A stretch of 50,379 nucleotides of DNA from Clostridia bacterium (GTDB taxonomy: Bacteria > Bacillota > Clostridia > Christensenellales > Aristaeellaceae). Below the pieces are notes generated by a model, which made no database searches, had not been told where the DNA came from, and saw only the letters and a list, made by a program, of their open reading frames with translations. The stretch lies in contig JAFSNT010000085.1 in NCBI GenBank assembly GCA_017443295.1, positions 1 through 50,379 of the forward strand, written 5' to 3'. Of this stretch, positions 1-7,623 are shown piece after piece (position 1 is the first letter of the stretch; each line of letters opens with the position of its first letter). The position numbers were made by a program, and so were the translations under genes.

Positions 1-140
1 CCGGGGTGGGTTTGTCAACACCTTTGGCTGGCCTTTTGCTCCGTGACACTGGCCTTATTTCTCCGTCAGGGTGGCCTTATTTCTCCGTGACGGTGGCCCT
101 AAAACTCCGTGCAAATGGCCTTCTTAACCCGTAATTTGCA
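1..140. mobile_element. End of an IS21-like insertion sequence
   Basis: Five imperfect copies of a unit resembling TGGCCTTATTTCTCCGTGA start at 29, 50, 72, 94 and 116, a period of 21-22 bp. Several short repeats just inside each end are typical of IS21-family elements. Read from the other strand, the sequence ending at 140 begins TGCAAATTACGG, so the IS may end with a TG...CA terminus at 140. VirD4 coding sequence resumes immediately after it. No transposase lies inside the window; the rest of the IS would be to the left. Assignment to IS21 rests on repeat architecture only. Confidence 0.5.
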
Positions 141-811
141 TGTACGGCGGCAGGCTGCCGGTCCATGTCCGCTGCCTGATCGACGAAATGGCGAATATCG
201 GGCAAATCCCGAACCTGGAAAAGCTGATCGCCACCATCCGCAGCCGGGAAATATCGGCCTGCCTGATCCTGCAAGCCCAGGCCCAGCTAAAGGCCAACTA
301 TAAGGATAACGCCGATGTAATCGTCGGCAACTGTGACAGCGTTTTATTCCTGGGCGGAAAGGAAAGAACCACGCTCAAGGAATTAACGGAGAGCCTTGGG
401 AAAGAAACCATCGACAGCTACAATACGGGCGAATCCCGTGGGCGCGAGGTTTCCCATAGCCTCAATTACACCAAATTGGGAAAGGAGCTGATGAGCGTAG
501 ATGAGCTTGCCACGCTGGACGGCGGGAAATGTATTCTCCAACTGCGTGGCGTCCGTCCGTTTCTTTCGGATAAATACGACGTGACCCGGCATCCCTGGTA
601 CAAGTATTTATCCGACGCAGATCCGAAAAACGCCTTTGACGTGGAACGGTATCTGTCAACCGAGCTGACCCCAAAGGATTATGAACTCTATTTTGTCATG
701 GAAATAGATGTGGAGGAAGCAGAAGTTGATGAAGATGATTCCGACGACTGGTATGAAGATGATACCGATTGGAATGGAGACGAACCCCTGGATTATGGCG
801 CTGTCCTGTGA
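140..811 (+). pseudogene. VirD4/TraG coupling protein, C-terminal fragment
   Basis: This open frame of 223 residues is the C-terminal part of a VirD4/TraG type IV coupling protein, the membrane ATPase that brings relaxase-bound DNA to the conjugation channel. The stretch after LIDEMANIGQIPNLEKL matches the second part of the TraG/TraM-recognition ATPase core, and the tail is acidic (EDDSDDWYEDD), as usual in this family. Full-length relatives are about 600 residues, so the Walker A half and the membrane segments are missing. An in-frame TAA at 125-127 and IS21-like repeats directly upstream show that an insertion separated this piece from its 5' half. The ATG at 140 is probably accidental. 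Maff2 follows 63 bp downstream, as in intact ICEs. Confidence 0.85.
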
Positions 812-874
812 CCGAAGGACGGCGCTTTTCTCTACCCATCACAATAAAACGCATATACGAAATGGAGGAATTGA

Positions 875-1033
875 ATGGCCTTTTTTACTTCCGCAATCTC
901 TACTTTGCAAACGCTGGTGATCGCTTTGGGCGCTGGCCTGGGCGTGTGGGGTGTGGTGAACCTGCTGGAAGGATATGGTAATGATAACCCCGGTGCCAAA
1001 AGCCAGGGTATGAAGCATAATATGGCTAAGTAG
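875..1033 (+). pseudogene. Maff2 family protein, N-terminal part (split gene)
   Basis: The reading frame starts at ATG 875 behind GGAGGA and gives 52 residues beginning MAFFTSAISTLQTLVIALGA, a clear Maff2-family membrane protein of ICE conjugation modules. It contains one hydrophobic helix and the family segment NLLEGYGNDNPGAKSQG. Normal Maff2 proteins are about 70 residues and end in a second hydrophobic stretch. Here the frame leaves the family sequence after Gly-Met (about 1010) and stops at 1031-1033. The missing C-terminal 27 residues are encoded at 44967-45050, on the other side of the inserted element. The gene is therefore interrupted, not merely truncated. Maff2 has no well-defined biochemical role. 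Confidence 0.85.
1006..1020. other. Probable left attachment junction of the nested IME
   Basis: The Maff2 sequence stops resembling its family at GGTATGAAGCATAAT. The tetramer ATGA (1010-1013) recurs at the right junction (44967-44970), so crossover at a shared GA dinucleotide (1012-1013) is the simplest reading. TnpX/TndX-type large serine recombinases are known to use a GA core. A second short match (CA followed by ATGGC) leaves an uncertainty of a few bases. Confidence 0.5.
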
Positions 1034-1151
1034 TTGGATGAACAGCTGCCCAGAAAGGAGAAGCACGATCCAGACGAACCCGATCCGGTGGAACGCCTCG
1101 CACACGTTTCGCCACAAAGGAACCTAACCGACACGAATGAAGGAGGAAGCC

Positions 1152-1364
1152 ATGGACAAACTGCAAGAGCAAATCACTGAGAACGGAATCCCGTATGTAC
1201 CGCCAATGCAAAGAGAGAGGTTATGCTGCCCCAGTGGATGTGCTGATGGATACAGTACGCACTTTGTCGATAAACAACAAATCGAGAAATTAAAAACGGC
1301 GCAAAGACCAAATGAATCCACAGAAGAAACATCACCTGCGATGCCTGTGCGGGAAGGTACATAA
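1152..1364 (+). CDS. Small hypothetical protein at IME left edge
   Basis: This 70-residue protein starts at ATG 1152, eight bases behind a good AAGGAGGA; the in-frame ATG at 1137 lies upstream of that site and is less likely. It begins MDKLQEQITENGIPYVPP and has a short Cys-containing stretch (LCCPSGCADG). The opening residues faintly recall the small TnpV-type proteins of clostridial transposons, but the rest does not follow that family, so it may be a decayed or chimeric remnant. No membrane segment is visible. I cannot assign a function. Confidence 0.4.
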   Translation: MDKLQEQITENGIPYVPPMQRERLCCPSGCADGYSTHFVDKQQIEKLKTAQRPNESTEETSPAMPVREGT

Positions 1365-1403
1365 AAAACGCGGGGGAACCGCTGAAAAAGCCGATTCCCC
1401 CGC
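1364..1403 (-). terminator. Rho-independent terminator of the mobC-like gene
   Basis: The 9-bp stem GCGGGGGAA/TTCCCCCGC (1370-1378 with 1395-1403) is followed on the minus strand by a run of Ts (complement of AAAAAA at 1364-1369). It lies just past the stop of the leftward MobC-like frame. Confidence 0.75.
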
Positions 1404-1717
1404 ACGGTTCATTTCAAAAAACCGAGGCGCATGATCAATTGATTCTGCGCGTCCCAAATCCGGTTCAGCTTCTGCGACATATCAAACAGGTCGGTTTCAT
1501 AAACATGGCCGCTGGTGTTGGCGAGCCGCGCCACCTGATTGAAGTTGTTGCTGATGCTGCGCAGGAGCCTGCACATTTCCTTGAGCGGCGCGGAATCCAG
1601 TTCCAGAATGAAGCCGTCCAGCGCCATCTTGCGGATATATCCTTCGCGGTTATCGGTGTGCGCTTCCCGCATCCGCCCGTGAATCATCTCCACCTGTTCA
1701 GGGGTGAAACGCACTTT

Positions 1718-1813
1718 ATGACCAGGTTGATGATTCCCTTCTTTGCGTCGGATAACAGGTTCTGCAATCCGGGTCTGTCCATGTTCAAGCCGGTATACCC
1801 ATCGTCCTGGTAC
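1718..1813 (-). pseudogene. 96-bp fragment of a large serine recombinase gene
   Basis: On the minus strand this stretch encodes YQDDGYTGLNMDRPG and the following residues up to NLVI, and it matches 42597-42692 inside the intact recombinase gene. I count 5 differences in 96 bases, all at third codon positions and synonymous. It therefore comes from a related functional recombinase gene, not from random decay of the copy in this window. It is fused out of frame to the MobC-like sequence at about 1717. Confidence 0.85.
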
Positions 1814-1824
1814 AAGATTAAAAC

Positions 1825-1845
1825 CATGGCAGATTTCCTGCCATG
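1825..1845. repeat. Short perfect inverted repeat
   Basis: CATGGCAG and CTGCCATG are separated by five bases just upstream of the recombinase fragment. It may mark a recombination boundary or an old operator; nothing decides between these. Confidence 0.4.
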
Positions 1846-1855
1846 ACAATTGCTA

Positions 1856-1972
1856 TTACAGCTTTGCTTTGATCTTCTCGATCATCTCCGCGTATTCCGC
1901 CTCGCTGAGCTTGGTCTGGCCGGGGTTCATGGCGAACACGCCGCCCCACTCGAACCTGCATTCCCGGTTGAA
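1856..1972 (-). pseudogene. C-terminal remnant of an unidentified protein
   Basis: The minus strand holds an open frame ending at TAA 1856-1858 (followed by TAG) with the protein-like sequence EWGGVFAMNPGQTKLSEAEY and then AEMIEKIKAKL. An in-frame stop at 1973-1975 closes it upstream and there is no good start, so it is only the tail of a gene. The composition is that of a real soluble protein. I do not recognise the family; its position among mobilization remnants suggests it came from another mobile element. Confidence 0.4.
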
Positions 1973-1991
1973 TTATAACGAGGAATGCAGG
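1955..1991. repeat. Inverted repeat with 17-base loop
   Basis: CCTGCATTCC (1955-1964) and GGAATGCAGG (1982-1991) form a perfect 10-bp stem around an AT-rich loop, at the boundary between the coding remnant and the MITE-like element. Confidence 0.5.
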
Positions 1992-2017
1992 TCCTAAGGG
2001 CAAAACTGATGAAAAAC

Positions 2018-2187
2018 ATAAGGAACCGCTGATTTATTCGGCGGCATCGCTGACGACATCTTTTCCGCGATATGCTGCGCGTAAAAAATCTCGATTTAGC
2101 TCCCACTAAACCTTCGAGTTTTACACTTGCATCTCACAAAAAATCTGCTCGTCATCGCACCGCCATATTTAATCAGCGTTTCCTTAT
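2018..2187. mobile_element. MITE-like element with ~20-bp terminal inverted repeats
   Basis: The left end (ATAAGGAACCGCTGATTTA, from 2018) is an inverted copy of the right end (ending about 2187), which reads ATAAGGAAACGCTGATTAA from the other strand. Similarity continues inward (GCGGCATCGCTGACGA against a diverged copy near 2145-2165). The element is about 170 bp, has no coding capacity and is flanked by TA on both sides, which fits a TA target duplication. Its right end is only 2 bases from the stop of the GH4 gene. Confidence 0.65.
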
Positions 2188-2189
2188 AA

Positions 2190-3500
2190 TCATGTATACT
2201 CCGGCAGCCAGCCTTCATGCGCTTTGATCAAATCGTCGCACAGGGCCACGGTGTCGTCAATGCTCAGCTCACTCTGGGTGTGGGGATCCATCAGAGCGGC
2301 CTGGTAGATGTAATCCTTTTTGAGGGTGCAGGCGGCTTCGATGGTCAACAGCTGCACGTTGATGTTGGTGCGGTTGAGGGCCGCGCACTGCTCGGGCAGA
2401 TCGCCCACCACGGTGGGCAGCACGCCGGACGAATCCACCATACAAGGCACCTCCACGCAGGCGTTAGAGGGCAGATTGGTGATCAGGCCGGTATTGAGCA
2501 CATTGCCGCCGATCTTGTAAGGCACGTTGGTTTCCATGGCCTCCATGATGCGGCAGGCGTATTCGTTGCTGCGCTCGTGGTTCAGTCTGTCGTTGTTGGT
2601 CAATTCCTCTCGCAGCGTCTTCCACTTTTCGTTGTGCTTTACACAACGGCGCGGGTATTCGTCCAGCGGGATATTGAAGCGCTCGATCAATTCGGGATAC
2701 TTATCCTTGATGAACCAGGGCGTGTACTCGGCGCTGTGCTCGCTGGATTCCGTCACATAATAGCCAAAGCGCTTCATGATTTCATAGCGCACCATGTCGC
2801 CGTGCTTTTCCGTACGCGCCAGGGCGCGGCGCTTGATTTCGGGATAGAGATCGACGCCGTTTTCATCCCGGATCTCCAGCAGCCAGGCCTGGTGGTTGAT
2901 ACCGGCGATTCGGGTCTGATAGGTATCCTTGTACTCCATGCCCAGGCCCTCCAGCAGCTTAGGAGCGCACACCTGCACGCTGTGGCACAGGCCCACCGTT
3001 TTAACAGAGGTGAAGCGCTGCATGTAGCCGGTCAGCATGGCCATGGGGTTGGTATAGTTAAGAAACCAGGCGTCGGGGCAAACCTCCTCCATATCGCGGA
3101 CGAAATCCTGTAATACGGGAATGGTGCGCAAGGCGCGGAAGATGCCGCCGATGCCCAGCGTATCGGCAATGGTTTGGCGCAGGCCATACTTTTTGGGCAC
3201 CTCAAAGTCGGTTACGGTGCAGGGCTCGTACAGGCCCACCTGAATGGCGTTGACCACGTAATTCGCCCCGCGCAGGGCGTCCTTGCGGTTTTCCACACCC
3301 AGATAAGCGTGAATAGTTGCCTTGCCGCCGTTGTTTTTGTTGATGGCTTCCAGCATCCGCTTGCTGTCGTCCAGGCGAACGGGGTCGATATCGTACAGCG
3401 CGATTTCGCTTTCCTCCAGCACGGGAGACAGCATGCAGTCCCCCAGCACGTTTTTGGCAAATACTGTGGATCCCGCGCCCATGAATGTGATCTTGACCAT
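2190..3500 (-). CDS. melA: GH4 alpha-galactosidase (MelA)
   Basis: This 436-residue enzyme of glycoside hydrolase family 4 probably removes terminal alpha-galactosyl units from oligosaccharides such as melibiose in the cytoplasm. GH4 enzymes use NAD+ and a divalent metal to oxidise the sugar at C3 transiently. The N-terminal Rossmann motif reads ITFMGAGSTVF. GLCHSVQ supplies the metal-binding Cys region and marks the MelA subgroup; AGINHQAW supplies the metal His. TESSEHSAEYTPWFIK and PLDEYPRRC also match E. coli MelA closely. ATG 3500 is preferred over 3506 because AAGGAGGA lies 7 bases before it. It is the last gene of a leftward operon, 24 bp after araB. GH4 alpha-glucuronidases and galacturonidases are less likely alternatives. 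Confidence 0.88.
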   Translation of the reverse strand: MVKITFMGAGSTVFAKNVLGDCMLSPVLEESEIALYDIDPVRLDDSKRMLEAINKNNGGKATIHAYLGVENRKDALRGANYVVNAIQVGLYEPCTVTDFEVPKKYGLRQTIADTLGIGGIFRALRTIPVLQDFVRDMEEVCPDAWFLNYTNPMAMLTGYMQRFTSVKTVGLCHSVQVCAPKLLEGLGMEYKDTYQTRIAGINHQAWLLEIRDENGVDLYPEIKRRALARTEKHGDMVRYEIMKRFGYYVTESSEHSAEYTPWFIKDKYPELIERFNIPLDEYPRRCVKHNEKWKTLREELTNNDRLNHERSNEYACRIMEAMETNVPYKIGGNVLNTGLITNLPSNACVEVPCMVDSSGVLPTVVGDLPEQCAALNRTNINVQLLTIEAACTLKKDYIYQAALMDPHTQSELSIDDTVALCDDLIKAHEGWLPEYT

Positions 3501-3524
3501 GATCATTTCCTCCTTGATGTATAA

Positions 3525-5180
3525 TCATTCTGTATGTTGCGTTTCTCCCCGTTTGATGGAAAGCAGGGCTTTCATCACGCTGTTTTTTTCCTGCCCATAA
3601 AGCCGGTACAGCTTCGCGTACAATGGATAGAGCCGTCCATAGATTTTGTTGTTTTCTGGTTTTGGAATATATACTTTTTCCTCTTTCGCGGCCATATGCT
3701 CAATGGCGTCCCCCACGCTGCCATAGCATCCCGCCGCTGTTGCGGCGGCAATGGCCGAACCCAGCGCGCTGCCGTGGGACGAAGGGAGAACGCGCACTGG
3801 TATATTTAACACGTCGGCATAAATCTGCATCATCATGCTGTTCTTCTGGCTGATGCCGCCGGTGATCAATAGTTTATTCACGCGCAAGCCCTGTTCCCGG
3901 AAGCTGTCGATGATCCTCCGCGCGCCGAAAGCCGCGGCTTCCGCCAACGCCCGGTAAATGTCCTCCGGCGCTGTCTGCAAGGTCAGGCCCAGGATCATGC
4001 CGGTCAATCCGCTGTCCATCAACGTGCTGCGGTTTCCGTTGAACCAGTCCAGGGCCAGGAGGCCGCTCTCCCCCGGCTTTTTCCGGGACGCCATTTCTGA
4101 TAGATAATCATGCAGGGATACTCCTTGTTCCCGCGCCGCTTGCTGAACGTGCGCAGGGACGCAATTCCTCAGCATCCAGGCAAACAAATCCCCCACGCTG
4201 TTCTGGCCGCCCTCATAACCCCACAGCCCCGGAAGGATGCCGTCCTTCACCGCATAGCAGCCCGGCACGCTGTGATAGGCTTCTCCGCAGGTCATCAGGC
4301 AGGCGGAGGTCCCCAGGATCATCACCATTTCCCCCGGCCCGGTAATGCCCGCAGAAGGAACGCAAGCATGGGCGTCGATCATGCCCACGGCCACCGCCGT
4401 GTCAGGAGAAAGGCCGAGACGGTGGCTCATGTCCTCCGTCATCGTGCCCGCTTTGCTGTAAATTGGCGCGATGGGTAAGGAGCATTTGTCCTGAATCACG
4501 CGGGCCAGCCGTGCGTCTAAACTGGAAAAATATTCTTCCGATGGATAGCCGTCACAATACAAATATTTATATCCGGCACAGCAGGCGCTCATCATCGGGT
4601 TCCCGCACAGCCGCCACACCAGCCAGTCCGCTGCCTCCATCCAGTAAGCGGCGGCGGCGTATACCCGCGGCGCTTCCTCCAACATTTGCCACAGCTTGGG
4701 CAGCGCGCCTTCACAGGACACCTTTCCCCCGTAAGCTGAAAGCCATGTTTCACCCAGCTCCAGTGCTTTATCCGTCATGCGGTCCGCCTGGGACTGCGCC
4801 GCGTGATGCTTCCACAAATGGATATAAGCGTGGGGCTCGTTTGCAAATTCCGGCAGAAAGCACAGCGGAGTCCCATCCTTTGTGACGGGCAGAACGGTGG
4901 ACGCCGTGCAGTCCACCCCAATGGCCGCGATATCCGACGCGCCGACACCAGCAAGTTGTATCAATTGGGGGATTGTGTGTTCCAGCACCTCCAGATAATC
5001 ATCGGGATGATGCAGGGCCCATTCCGGCGGCAGCGGTTTTCCGCTGGGAAGGTTTTGCTCCATGACCCCGTGGGCATATTCCCAAACGGACGAAGCGGTG
5101 ATGGCGCCATCCCTGATGGCCACCAGGACGGCCCGTCCTGAAAGCGTGCCGAAATCCACGCCAATCACGTACTGTTTCAT
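3525..5180 (-). CDS. araB: Ribulokinase-like FGGY kinase (AraB type), copy 1
   Basis: This 551-residue FGGY-family sugar kinase matches AraB in length and motifs. Visible are the N-terminal phosphate loop GVDFGTLSGRAVLV, IGVDCTAST (AraB-typical GVDxTxST), LWKHHAA, the catalytic-base region MIDAHACVPSAG around residue 270, LALDWFNGNR and the C-terminal adenosine-site segment LLITGGISQKNSMMMQ. AraB phosphorylates L-ribulose to L-ribulose 5-phosphate. No arabinose isomerase or ribulose-phosphate epimerase is nearby, so the substrate could be another ketose made by the oxidoreductases of this island. The start is supported by GGGAGGA 7 bases upstream. A second paralogue lies at 17398-19071. It precedes melA in the same leftward group; a 142-bp repeat separates it from the FAD oxidoreductase gene upstream, so it may have its own promoter. 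Confidence 0.85.
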   Translation of the reverse strand: MKQYVIGVDFGTLSGRAVLVAIRDGAITASSVWEYAHGVMEQNLPSGKPLPPEWALHHPDDYLEVLEHTIPQLIQLAGVGASDIAAIGVDCTASTVLPVTKDGTPLCFLPEFANEPHAYIHLWKHHAAQSQADRMTDKALELGETWLSAYGGKVSCEGALPKLWQMLEEAPRVYAAAAYWMEAADWLVWRLCGNPMMSACCAGYKYLYCDGYPSEEYFSSLDARLARVIQDKCSLPIAPIYSKAGTMTEDMSHRLGLSPDTAVAVGMIDAHACVPSAGITGPGEMVMILGTSACLMTCGEAYHSVPGCYAVKDGILPGLWGYEGGQNSVGDLFAWMLRNCVPAHVQQAAREQGVSLHDYLSEMASRKKPGESGLLALDWFNGNRSTLMDSGLTGMILGLTLQTAPEDIYRALAEAAAFGARRIIDSFREQGLRVNKLLITGGISQKNSMMMQIYADVLNIPVRVLPSSHGSALGSAIAAATAAGCYGSVGDAIEHMAAKEEKVYIPKPENNKIYGRLYPLYAKLYRLYGQEKNSVMKALLSIKRGETQHTE

Positions 5181-5225
5181 GAAAATCCTCCCTTGCGAGT
5201 AGTTGTTCAGTCGCTTACTTGAAGG

Positions 5226-5367
5226 ACACGTTAAATTATGATAGGAGAGAGGAAAGAGAAGATAGGAGATTTATCAAGATTATCCATTTAACAGGTCTTG
5301 CGGCTTTCCTTTTTGCATCCGACTATATAAATCTCCTATCTTCTAACTCCTATCTTACTTAAAGTGT
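5226..5367. repeat. Palindromic interspersed repeat, copy 1
   Basis: A 142-bp unit begins ACACGTTAAATTATGATAGG and ends in its inverted counterpart (CCTATCTTACTTAAAGTGT). Inner arms AAGATAGGAGATTTAT and ATAAATCTCCTATCTT form a long stem around a GC-richer centre with GCGGCTTTCC. A second, oppositely oriented copy is at 28953-29091. It sits between the FAD oxidoreductase gene and araB. It may be a non-autonomous mobile element or a shared RNA hairpin. Confidence 0.75.
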
Positions 5368-5408
5368 TCAACAACTATCATCGACTGAAAAGATACCCAT
5401 GTAAAAAA

Positions 5409-6713
5409 CTACATACCGGATGGGATCACGCCCCGCTGCCGAATGGCCGCGCTCAAACGACTGGGATCAATGACTCCATGATCGCAGATTTCCGCCGCCA
5501 TCAGCCCGGCAGATTCGCCCATGGCCATGACGGTGGCTTGTACGCGCAGCGAGGCATAGGCCATGGCATCCGCGGAAATACAGCGCCCCGTGGCCAGCAG
5601 GCCGTCCAGGTTGCGGGGGATCAGCGCCGTATGCGGCACATAGGCGGCGCTGGCATAATAATCCACGGTCTGGGCGGAGGATCGGGCGTCGTGCACATCC
5701 ATGGGATGGGCGCACCGAACCACGGGACAGGGCCAGCGGCGGCCCGCCAGCATATCCTGGCCGGTCACGGTGTCCAGCCCCAGGATGCGCCGGGTTTCCC
5801 GCACGCCCGCGTTGACGCCAGAGGCCACGATGCTGCATTCCCGGAACTCGGGATACTCCCTTTTCAGCAGCGCCACGATGCGGAACATTTCCTCCCTGAG
5901 TTGGCACTCCATCCGGGTCAGTTCCGCCCGGTCCGCCGCGTTGCCCGCCCGGCGCGTTACGTTGACCGTCACAGCGCCGCCCTGCACCATGGTGTTGAAC
6001 CAGGGCCCGCCAAACTGCTCCAGCTCGCCCCTTTGGGCGCAGGCTTCCAGGTAGGCGTGGATCGTGTCGTTGACCGAGTGAGAGCCGCCCGCGCCAGTGT
6101 GATGGATGCTGTCCTTCAGCAGCGGCGTGGTCACGTCCACGCCTTCCAGCACAAAGCACAGAGAGGCGGGCTGCAGCGTGTTGGCGGGCATCATCTCCGC
6201 CCCGGCCATACGGCACAGGTCAGCGTCCCCCGTGGCGTCGATAAAGCAGCGGGCCGCTACGGCCTCCGGGCCGCTTTTCCCGTCCAGCACCGCGTGGGTC
6301 ACGCGCCACCCGTCCAGCATACAGCCGCTCAGGGTCATGTTAGTCATCAGCCGCACGCCGCTCTCCAGCGCCATCCGCTGGGCGGTCAGCTTCCAGGCTT
6401 CCGGGTGAAAAGAAACGTGCCCCTTGGGATACTCCACCCGGGCCGCGCCCAGCTCCTCCAGTCGCTGCACCAGTTCCCAGGCGAGCCCGCCTACCACGCG
6501 ATTGCCATTTTGGAAAAAGCCGCTGATGGGATTCACATACCCCAGAGACGCCGTGCCGCCCAGCGCGCCCAGGCGTTCCGCCAGCACGGTGCTTTTGCCG
6601 TTCCGGGCAGCAGAGACCGCCGCCGCGAAACCGGCGGGGCCGCCGCCGATCACCGCCACGTCGCAATGTTCCGTTACAGGCACCTTCCGTTGCTGACACA
6701 CAAATTCATCCAT
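5409..6713 (-). CDS. FAD-dependent oxidoreductase, paralogue 1
   Basis: This 434-residue flavoprotein belongs to the FAD_oxidored family (PF12831). The Rossmann motif VIGGGPAGFAAAVSAARNG is at residues 21-39, followed by the family's LGGTAS region, the second FAD-contact motif FIDATGDADL, the conserved GVRETRR and the C-terminal LLATGRCISAD. Substrates of this family are mostly unknown; here a sugar or glycoside hydroxyl is a reasonable guess. There is no signal peptide, so it is cytoplasmic. A longer upstream frame exists, but ATG 6713 is where family similarity begins, and it overlaps the end of the preceding gene by 8 bp, suggesting translational coupling. It belongs to the leftward operon 9628-2190. 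Confidence 0.85.
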   Translation of the reverse strand: MDEFVCQQRKVPVTEHCDVAVIGGGPAGFAAAVSAARNGKSTVLAERLGALGGTASLGYVNPISGFFQNGNRVVGGLAWELVQRLEELGAARVEYPKGHVSFHPEAWKLTAQRMALESGVRLMTNMTLSGCMLDGWRVTHAVLDGKSGPEAVAARCFIDATGDADLCRMAGAEMMPANTLQPASLCFVLEGVDVTTPLLKDSIHHTGAGGSHSVNDTIHAYLEACAQRGELEQFGGPWFNTMVQGGAVTVNVTRRAGNAADRAELTRMECQLREEMFRIVALLKREYPEFRECSIVASGVNAGVRETRRILGLDTVTGQDMLAGRRWPCPVVRCAHPMDVHDARSSAQTVDYYASAAYVPHTALIPRNLDGLLATGRCISADAMAYASLRVQATVMAMGESAGLMAAEICDHGVIDPSRLSAAIRQRGVIPSGM

Positions 6714-7623
6714 GCCCCTTCTCCTCCCGGAAGCGCAGCGTGTACAGGCTGCCGCCGTTGGTGTTGCACAAAAGCTGGCCCCGGTACCAGTCGCAGCACT
6801 CGATTTCCTCGCCGCGGAAAGCCTCGTCCATATTTGCCGCCTCCCACAGCAGGCGCTTTTGACGCACGTCAAAAGCCATGACCTGCACGGGATAGCCGCC
6901 TTTGGGATATCCGAAGGTGTAATACAGCACGCCGTCCCTGAGCTGCCCGCCCTGGGTGAACAGCACATCCGATTCCACCGAGAACTGATCGCGGATGTCT
7001 CCGGCGGTCAGGCGCACCAGCGGGCCCGCCGACAGCGGCGGCAGGTCGAAGCGGGTGATGATGTAGGCGTTGCGTTCCCCTTCCGGCACACAGCCGCGCT
7101 TTGTGCGGTAGCGGGCGGAAAAGATATACAGCGCGTTTGCTTCATTGTCCACAAAAAACGCGGGACAGCCCCAGCAGGGCGCTTCCCAGGGGGCGGGCAC
7201 CGCTTCCGACGGCTGATAGGTGACGGTCTGCAGCGTTTCCGCCCGGAATCTCTCCGCTGTATCGACGATGTTCTCCACGCTCATCCGGTAATAAAACCCG
7301 TCCGCGTCCGCGCCGATACCCGTGCCCACGGTCACATACAGCAGCGGGATAGGATTGCCCGCGTAGTGGAGCGAACCGAACATGCAGTGATTGGCGTGGT
7401 TCAGGTAATCCCTGGTGGGCTGACCGTCGTTATAGCTGCCCAAGGGAAAGGACGCAACAGGCGCGGCGTCCCGCGTTTTCAGGTCGTATACCACGCACAC
7501 GCCCGTATCGTAGAGGATAAAGGTGTTATCTTCCCAAATGGCCATGCCCTGGGCGGAGCGCAGGATTTTGTCAAATCTCATATACAGAGCGCTGGCGCTG
7601 CCGTCCCGTTTCCACGTTTCCAT
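6706..7623 (-). CDS. Unknown protein, possibly beta-propeller
   Basis: This 305-residue cytoplasmic protein has no motif I can name. It has repeated short beta-strand-like blocks containing aromatic residues and turns (for example TFILYDTGVCVVYDL, NALYIFSARYRT, GVLYYTFGYPKGGYPVQVM, QLLCNTNGGSLYTL) spaced at roughly 40-60 residues. That pattern fits a beta-propeller, as in sugar-lactone or glycan-binding proteins. No signal peptide or membrane segment is visible. The start ATG follows CAGGAGGT, five bases after the SGNH esterase stop codon begins, and its end overlaps the FAD oxidoreductase gene, so it is co-translated with enzymes of this operon. It may be a lyase, a lactonase or a structural partner. 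No function is assigned. Confidence 0.75.
   Translation of the reverse strand: METWKRDGSASALYMRFDKILRSAQGMAIWEDNTFILYDTGVCVVYDLKTRDAAPVASFPLGSYNDGQPTRDYLNHANHCMFGSLHYAGNPIPLLYVTVGTGIGADADGFYYRMSVENIVDTAERFRAETLQTVTYQPSEAVPAPWEAPCWGCPAFFVDNEANALYIFSARYRTKRGCVPEGERNAYIITRFDLPPLSAGPLVRLTAGDIRDQFSVESDVLFTQGGQLRDGVLYYTFGYPKGGYPVQVMAFDVRQKRLLWEAANMDEAFRGEEIECCDWYRGQLLCNTNGGSLYTLRFREEKGHG

Larger units (their letters stand above)
1409..1849 (-). pseudogene. mobC: MobC-like relaxosome protein, chimeric 5' end
   Basis: The C-terminal ~100 residues (from HKVRFTPEQVEMI to the end) look like a MobC-type relaxosome accessory protein, which helps a relaxase open the DNA strand at oriT. Signs are the segment DNREGYIRKMALDG and the family-typical NNFNQVARLANTSG. 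The first ~43 residues are not MobC: their DNA (1718-1813) is a piece of a serine-recombinase gene read in another frame. The true N-terminus, usually some 10-20 residues, has been replaced, and the only start codon upstream is a TTG without a convincing ribosome binding site. The relaxase gene is 39 kb away at the other end of the element. Probably non-functional or poorly expressed. Confidence 0.65.

Noticed and set aside
29..135. Regular 22-bp repeats as a possible CRISPR array
   Set aside because: The repeats are contiguous with no spacers and lie at a gene-disrupting junction; this fits an IS end better.
5364..6881. Plus-strand open frame of 505 codons
   Set aside because: Antisense to FAD oxidoreductase paralogue 1, His/Arg/Ala-rich and without a start signal.
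5409..6968. Start of FAD oxidoreductase paralogue 1 at 6968
   Set aside because: The extra 85 residues are Cys/Ser/Arg-rich and antisense-like, lie within the upstream gene, and family similarity begins at 6713.
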